A DNA stretch of 19,856 bases from Symbiodinium natans (Eukaryota; Sar; Dinophyceae; Suessiales; Symbiodiniaceae), in the NCBI GenBank assembly GCA_905221605.1, contig CAJNDS010000623.1:82501-102356 (forward strand), read 5' to 3'. The translations under genes were made by a program, and so were the position numbers. The notes below the pieces were generated by a model. It did no database searches and was not told where the DNA came from. It saw only the letters and a program-made list of their open reading frames with translations. Shown piece by piece: positions 16,156 to 19,856 of this stretch (positions are counted from its first letter, which is position 1; the number at the start of each line of letters is the position of its first letter).

Positions 16156-16372
16156 TGCGGAGCTGCAACTGGTAGTGTAGAAAGGAGTTGGTGATGGGAG
16201 TTGAAAAGGGTCAACGAACCCGGAAATTTTTGGCTCAAGATGACAGTGCACTTAGTGAGAAAAGGGTGCTTGGTCTTTTGGGTTTGGTTTGGTGTTGGTT
16301 GGTCCAGGGGATCAAGGGCTTCTGTTGGGGTTGACTGTTTTGTTCCCTGTCCTCCTTCGGTTGCCCCCCGTA
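16156..16372 (+). repeat. 3' LTR
   Basis: 217 bp with 214 identical positions to the 5' LTR and no length change. It is preceded directly by a polypurine tract and followed directly by CCCTAAA repeats. Differences from the 5' copy are TT for GA at 16201-16202 and T for G at 16339. Confidence 0.95.
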
Positions 16373-16428
16373 CCCTAAACCCTAAACCCTAAACCCTAAA
16401 CCCTAAACCCTAAACCCTAAACCCTAAC
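16373..16428. repeat. CCCTAAA array right of the retrotransposon
   Basis: Seven perfect CCCTAAA units and one CCCTAAC, beginning at the first base after the 3' LTR. The repeat unit is the complement of TTTAGGG, the telomere unit reported for dinoflagellates and plants. Confidence 0.9.
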
Positions 16429-16450
16429 CAGTAAATCCTAAACCCTGAAG

Positions 16451-16552
16451 TGCATCCTCAAGGTCGCTGCCAGTACCAGCACTGCAGCTGTGGGTGCGGG
16501 AATCGCCCAGCGATATCCTGGCATGCTCCAGCCGCAGAGGACTCTTGGTGAG
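16451..16552 (+). CDS. Candidate host exon right of the retrotransposon
   Basis: 102 bases, 34 open codons in phase 0, between CTGAAG and a donor made by a telomere-like unit (GGTGAG then GTTTAGGG). The minus strand is also open in a protein-like frame (with LRLEHARISLGDS), so the strand is uncertain. If it is an exon, the retrotransposon lies in the preceding intron or upstream of the gene. Confidence 0.25.
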
Positions 16553-16651
16553 GTTTAGGGTTTAGGGTTTGGGGTTTGGGGTTTAGGGTTTAGGGTTTAA
16601 GGTTTAGGGTCTAGGGTTTGGGGTTTGGGGTTTAGGGTTTAGGGTTTAGGG
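16553..16651. repeat. TTTAGGG/TTTGGGG array with nested order
   Basis: About fourteen 7-base units. The order is two TTTAGGG, two TTTGGGG, two TTTAGGG, TTTAAGG, TTTAGGG, TCTAGGG, two TTTGGGG, then TTTAGGG units. The repeated 2+2 pattern suggests duplication of blocks larger than one unit. Its orientation is opposite to the array at 16373. Confidence 0.85.
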
Positions 16652-16654
16652 GAG

Positions 16655-16701
16655 GTATACATCAAGAGCTCCCTCCGGTTGGAGCTTGTTCTCGGGACCC
16701 T
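16655..16701 (+). CDS. Candidate short host exon
   Basis: Follows the phase of 16451-16552. After GGGGAG it reads VYIKSSLRLELVLGT plus two bases and could end at a GC-type donor (GCAACC), which dinoflagellate introns are known to use. It joins in frame to the candidate exon at 16832. A minus-strand reading with acceptor GGTTGCAG is also possible. Confidence 0.25.
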
Positions 16702-16782
16702 GCAACCCTGACGGTTATCGTCCTTTTACTTTTTACCCTCAGACCCTAAACTCAAACATCAGAACATCGAGCCATCAATTCC

Positions 16783-16825
16783 CTGAACCCTAAACCCTAA
16801 ACCCCAAATCCTAAACCCTAAACCT
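16783..16825. repeat. Degenerate CCCTAAA array
   Basis: Six or so CCCTAAA-type units with variants (CCCTGAA, CCCCAAA, TCCTAAA). It lies between two candidate exons. Confidence 0.8.
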
Positions 16826-16831
16826 CTTGAG

Positions 16832-16943
16832 GATAGAGCTGCCCAGCTACTTGAACACGCCTGCGCGGCGGCCGGATGGCGAGCCCCTGCTTCCGGAGGA
16901 GCGGACGGCGGCCATGAGAAAGATGAAAGCAGCTGGGCTCTAG
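16832..16943 (+). CDS. Candidate terminal host exon
   Basis: After CTTGAG it takes the one base needed by 16655-16701 and reads 36 codons with high GC at third positions and many charged residues (RRPDGEPLLPEERTAAMRK) before a TAG at 16941. TTTAGGG repeats follow at once. Of the set near 16451-16943 this stretch has the most protein-like composition, and only in this frame and strand. Family not recognised. Confidence 0.3.
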
Positions 16944-17057
16944 GGTTTAGGGTTTAGGGTTCAGGGTTCAGGGTTCAGGGTTCAGGGTTCAGGGTTCAGG
17001 GTTTAGGGTTTAGGGTTTAGGGTTTAGGGTTTGGGGTTTGGGGTTTGGGGTTTGGGG
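16941..17057. repeat. TTTAGGG array with blocks of variant units
   Basis: After a partial unit: two TTTAGGG, six TTCAGGG, four TTTAGGG and four TTTGGGG. Variants are sorted into blocks and not scattered, as expected from local unit-by-unit expansion. Confidence 0.9.
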
Positions 17058-17062
17058 CTCAC

Positions 17063-17115
17063 TTTCGACCTCTAGCATCATGTCAGACACGTCGTTGAAT
17101 ACCACGGTGCTTCGC
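17063..17115 (-). CDS. Candidate minus-strand exon, uncertain
   Basis: Between GATAG and a consensus donor A then GTGAGC, the minus strand reads 17 codons including STVVFNDVSDMMLEVE. The presumed intron after it begins with the complement of the TTTAGGG array at 16941-17057. It would conflict with the plus-strand exons at 16451-16943 if it continued leftward. Confidence 0.2.
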
Positions 17116-17313
17116 CTATCATTTCATGCAAGTAACAAGTCCATGTTGCCAGCGCATCCCTTGGCCACCAAACCCGCAAACACGAGAAAAAACACATCGA
17201 AAACATGCGTTTTTTTCAAAGCAAGAAGTCGCAAACCAAAAAGTACTAAGAACAAGCGTTTTCCCTAGCCGAAGCGCGCGAGTCGCCAAAGAAAGCCACC
17301 TTTCCCGACATAA

Positions 17314-17407
17314 TGTAGGAGCCTGAATAGGGTTTTGGTGGGGTTATGATAGTATAATTATGCAGGCACCATAAGGGAATATCAGTAGTAGTTTTTCCGA
17401 CCCCTAC
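17314..17407 (-). mobile_element. Family B miniature element, copy 4
   Basis: Read on the minus strand it starts GTAGGGGTCGGAAAAACTAC, continues ATATTCCCTTATGGTGCC, ATAATTATACTATCATAACC and CCACCAAAACCCTATTC, and ends GGCTCCTAC. The ends GTAGGGGTC and GTAGGAGCC are inverted repeats with 7 of 9 matches. Confidence 0.7.
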
Positions 17408-17569
17408 GTGCGCTCCTGAACTCCAAGGACTTCGAGATGTTGACCTTTGCGTGCCGAAGGGCCTCCAAGTTGCGGGAGGAGGGCCGTGCGCACTTTTCGC
17501 TGCCGGGCAGCCTTGGGAGACTCGCTTTTTCTCTCTTTTTTTCAAAGAGTGCTTAGTCTTGTTCGTTGT

Positions 17570-17666
17570 GGGATGTTCCCCCTTATACTAACACTCCTTC
17601 ATAGGGATTATATTGGGGGGGTACTATGATCCACATTAAGGACTGTTAGAAATGGGCGAACATCCC
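17570..17666 (+). mobile_element. Family C fold-back miniature element
   Basis: 97 bp with perfect 9-base terminal inverted repeats GGGATGTTC and GAACATCCC. Similarity between the two arms runs on for about 42 bases (CTAACACTCCTTCATAGGGA against CTAACAGTCCTTAATGTGGA), so almost the whole element can fold into one hairpin. The shape is that of a fold-back MITE. Confidence 0.75.
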
Positions 17667-17895
17667 AATGTTCACTGTTTATAGGTTCGTCACAGGGGTC
17701 TTGCGGTTCGTCGCCATCCTGAAACAATACTTTGAAACCACAGAAACCTTTCAACTGCTCCTCTGGAGCCAGTGAGGTGCCGAACAGGAGCCGGTCGGTT
17801 ACGTAAACCCTAAACCCTGAACCCTGAACCCGAAACCTTAAACCCTAAACCCAAGTCTGCGTGAGCACGGCTTGGAAGTTTCTGCTCATGGAGGG
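17667..17895. other. No gene recognised
   Basis: Holds a degenerate CCCTAAA array (17805-17852) and otherwise unique sequence. Confidence 0.4.
17805..17852. repeat. Degenerate CCCTAAA array
   Basis: CCCTAAA units with CCCTGAA, CCCGAAA and CCTTAAA variants. Confidence 0.8.
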
Positions 17896-17982
17896 GGGTC
17901 TGATGCGCATTCTGCATCAGGATCTTCAGTTTCGGGAAGCTCAAAGTTGTCGCAGCCCTTTGACGGATAGGTAAAGGCCGTA

Positions 17983-18144
17983 TTATAGGCTGTGGGGCTC
18001 AAGTTGCGCCACACAGCTCGGTGGCTGAAAGTTCTGGATGGGGCACACATTCTTGCACTTCTGAGGCTCGGCGTCCTCCGCGATAACCTCGGGCAGTACC
18101 GGAAGGCCCACCCTCGTCAACACGTCCACGAAGACTGCGTAAAG
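17983..18144 (-). CDS. Candidate host exon, minus strand, with stop
   Basis: After an acceptor TTTGATTCGCAG the minus strand has 53 codons and a TAA at 17983-17985. The peptide starts LYAVFVDVLTRVGLPVLPEV and continues acidic then Cys/Pro-containing; the composition is clearly protein-like and GC is high at third positions. A short further intron may lead to an acidic tail (ELPETEDPDAECASD) that ends in TGA near 17896. This is the best single exon candidate in the flanks. No family recognised. Confidence 0.4.
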   Translation of the reverse strand, partial: LYAVFVDVLTRVGLPVLPEVIAEDAEPQKCKNVCPIQNFQPPSCVAQLEPHSL

Positions 18145-18604
18145 CTGCGAATCAAAGTAGGCAAATAAAGAGCCCTTACAGCATTACCATCATTGCCGTC
18201 CACTCATTTACCCACCAGCCCTCTGGCTTTGGCCATGCCATGGTCTAACCTCATCAGTTCTGTTGCATCTATGAAACGCCTCACCCCTTTTCAAAGGAAC
18301 GAAAGGCCGACATCCTTCCCTCCACTCCCCCCCCCCCCCTCCGACCTTGCACCTCCCTGTTTCCATAGAGAGGCTAAATCGCGCGGGCAGACAGCTGCTG
18401 TAGTCCTTGCTTTCACTCAAGTCGATTCGCTTGGTTGAGTCGAATGTGTATAGACACATCTGCCAGGCTTTTTCTGGCACTTGCCATCAGCCTGGAACGC
18501 CTAGGCCCAACCCTAAACCCTCAACCCTAAGCTCTGTAATGGGAACCTTGATTTCCATTTTAAGCATCCAGTGTCTGATCGGACCTCCGTTGCGCTACTG
18601 GTAG

Positions 18605-18673
18605 CCCGAGGCGATCGACGCCTACACGCAGTTCCTGCGCGTTTGCAAGGAGCATATGGGACAAGCGGAATAG
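18605..18673 (+). CDS. Candidate short exon, uncertain
   Basis: After GGTAG the plus strand reads 22 codons to a TAG, including EAIDAYTQFLRVCKEH, a helix-like charged peptide with GC at most third positions. It is too short to classify. Confidence 0.2.
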   Translation, partial: PEAIDAYTQFLRVCKEHMGQAE

Positions 18674-19856
18674 TGTGGGATGAGAGGTTGTAGCACAGTC
18701 TCAAACTAGTGAAGCCTCTTGTTGCTGTTGACGTCACTTTAGGGTGTTCTGTTCGGGGGCCCATTCACGTATCGCTTTTGACGATGATAAGTTCTTTGCA
18801 AGACATACTTTTAGCCGAAGAAGCAGTTGGGCTGACCCGCTTCTAGTCCTGCTTGGATTGCCTGCCTTTCAACGACGTTGCGCAACCTAAGCCCTAAACC
18901 TGTACATACCAAGACAGTCGGGATATAGAACCTCATGCTGCATTCAAAGCCGAACGCCTGACCAGCTGACAGTCCCTGCGACAGCCTGTGTTCTATGCTT
19001 TAATGTTGGGCAACAAAAAAAACTCGCAAGTCTCCTTTGTTCTAGAATACTCCCGAACGTCCCAGGCATCATAGCCGCTGCAGAAACCGTTCAAAACATG
19101 GGAGAACATTCCAAAGCTGTGGCGCACGCGTAGGCCTGTTGTTGTGTCTGGCTCAAATTCGGAGTTTGACGCAAATGATTGGTACTCTCCGCAGTGTTGC
19201 TTTGGGCCTCGATCTGTTCTGACGCTTCTGTGCCTGAGTTGAAAGACAAGCCCCCCCTTTGCTTCCACCTCGTTTCTCTCGTCTCTCGAGGAGTGCAATG
19301 ACAGCCAGGGCGGTGCCCTTGGCTACCACTGCATTGGGGTCCCATGCTCAGCCAGATTTTGTGCCGGGCTTTCGACGCTTTTCGAGGACACGAGATGGTA
19401 TGCAAAGTGCTGTCTGGACATGGTTTGCAATGTGCCCCCACAGTACCGAGCACTGCCCTCCTGGTGTTAAGTGACATAATTCTTCTGCACATCCACATGT
19501 CATGAACGAAGTCTTGGAATAGGTTTACCAAAACACCTCTGGGCATACGCTGCCCGACCTGGAGACGAAGTGCCCTTGAAGACAGCACCCGTTGAATGAC
19601 TTCTTGTTCTGCTGTTCTCCCCGACCATCTGCACAGGTTTGAGAGGTTTCCTCGGGATGGCTAGGGCCCACAGTCAGACCTAAGACCTAAGCTTAAAAAC
19701 TTCAAGCGCTAGGTTCAATCTGCGGGGTTTTGCACCGCCTTCCAGCATGCACTTGTAAAAGAGAAAGAAGAAGCTCCCCACAGGTATCCAACACCGTTCG
19801 CTTAGATTCTAGATGCCTGAAGCCGATTCTCAGCACTGAGAAACTCTGAAGAATTC
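18674..19856. other. Right flank, no gene recognised
   Basis: Unique sequence of moderate GC with two decayed CCCTAAA motifs near 18890 and only overlapping medium open frames (for example 19091-19588 on the minus strand, 165 codons, no recognisable motif). The window ends in ordinary sequence. Confidence 0.4.

Larger units (their letters stand above)
7865..16372 (+). mobile_element. Complete Ty1/copia-type LTR retrotransposon
   Basis: An 8,508-bp element with two 217-bp LTRs (7865-8081 and 16156-16372) that differ at three positions (7910, 7911 and 8048 against 16201, 16202 and 16339). CCCTA lies on both sides (7860-7864 and 16373-16377), fitting a 5-bp target duplication, although the target is itself a CCCTAAA array so the duplication cannot be proven. 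The order LTR, primer site, Gag-like, integrase, reverse transcriptase, RNase H, purine tract, LTR has integrase before RT, which defines Ty1/copia elements. The near-identical LTRs and an open ORF1 of 1,801 codons argue for a recent insertion. Departures from the textbook element are the missing protease motif, an added methyltransferase-like and an added dioxygenase-like domain, a +1 frame change between the ORFs, and a C-terminal membrane segment. Confidence 0.95.

Noticed and set aside
15662-16168. 168-codon minus-strand open frame over the end of ORF2 and the 3' LTR edge
   Set aside because: It is antisense to the RT/RNase H tail, runs into the LTR and resembles no family; antisense openness of the coding strand explains it.
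16201-16392. 63-codon plus-strand open frame in the 3' LTR as a separate gene
   Set aside because: It is the LTR upstream ORF extended by chance into the CCCTAAA array.
16373-17057. Repeat clusters as a CRISPR array
   Set aside because: The 7-base units are contiguous telomere-type repeats without spacers, in a eukaryotic setting.
16373-17057. The arrays as the actual end of a chromosome
   Set aside because: They are short, point in both directions, contain variant units and are followed by kilobases of ordinary sequence.
17995-18003. GGGCTCAAG as another spliced-leader relic
   Set aside because: Only eight or nine bases match and the T-run before them is missing; this length is expected by chance.
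19091-19588. 165-codon minus-strand open frame as a gene
   Set aside because: Composition is not convincing, overlapping frames are open, and no motif is seen.

Overview
The window looks like nuclear DNA of a dinoflagellate, most likely a symbiodiniacean. Three things point there: many short interstitial arrays of the plant/dinoflagellate telomere unit TTTAGGG (and CCCTAAA) in both orientations; a Ty1/copia-type element with a divergent polyprotein of the kind I associate with dinoflagellates; and, in both LTRs, a 12-base exact match to the 3' end of the dinoflagellate spliced leader. The genus is inference.

The centre of the window (7865-16372, 8,508 bp) is one complete LTR retrotransposon on the + strand. 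Its two 217-bp LTRs differ at only three positions. It sits inside a CCCTAAA array, with CCCTA on both sides as the apparent 5-bp target duplication. Right after the 5' LTR is GGTTATGAGCCC, complementary to the anticodon loop of initiator tRNA-Met, the half-tRNA priming site known from Drosophila copia. A purine tract (AGGGGGAG) abuts the 3' LTR. ORF1 (8144-13549, 1,801 aa) carries a Gag-like region, a CCCH zinc finger, a C5-cytosine-methyltransferase-like domain, a DDE integrase and, at its C-terminal end, a 2-oxoglutarate/Fe(II)-dioxygenase-like domain. ORF2 lies in the +1 frame, has no usable ATG at its start, and carries copia reverse transcriptase, RNase H and a C-terminal membrane segment; a cysteine/histidine motif seems to continue past its stop in another frame. 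I see no aspartic protease motif. A possible DNA-base writer and a possible DNA-base oxidiser in one mobile polyprotein is the most interesting content.

The flanks (1-7864 and 16373-19856) have no long gene. They hold TTTAGGG-type arrays and three families of roughly 80-160 bp miniature inverted-repeat elements (here A, B and C; 5, 4 and 2 copies). They also hold short GC-rich stretches that read as candidate exons of host genes, bounded by plausible splice signals: on the minus strand near 762-991 and 17983-18144, on the plus strand near 4638-5100 and 16451-16943. These exon calls rest on open frames, splice-site consensus and phase agreement only and have low to moderate confidence. Some introns would begin directly with GTTTAGGG, and the retrotransposon may lie inside an intron.

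How the parts would work together: transcription from the 5' LTR (possibly followed by spliced-leader trans-splicing, as the relic suggests) gives an RNA primed by cleaved initiator tRNA. ORF1 supplies capsid, integrase and two nucleic-acid-modification-like domains. RT and RNase H would be made by +1 frameshifting at the ORF1/ORF2 junction or were disconnected by a single-base indel.
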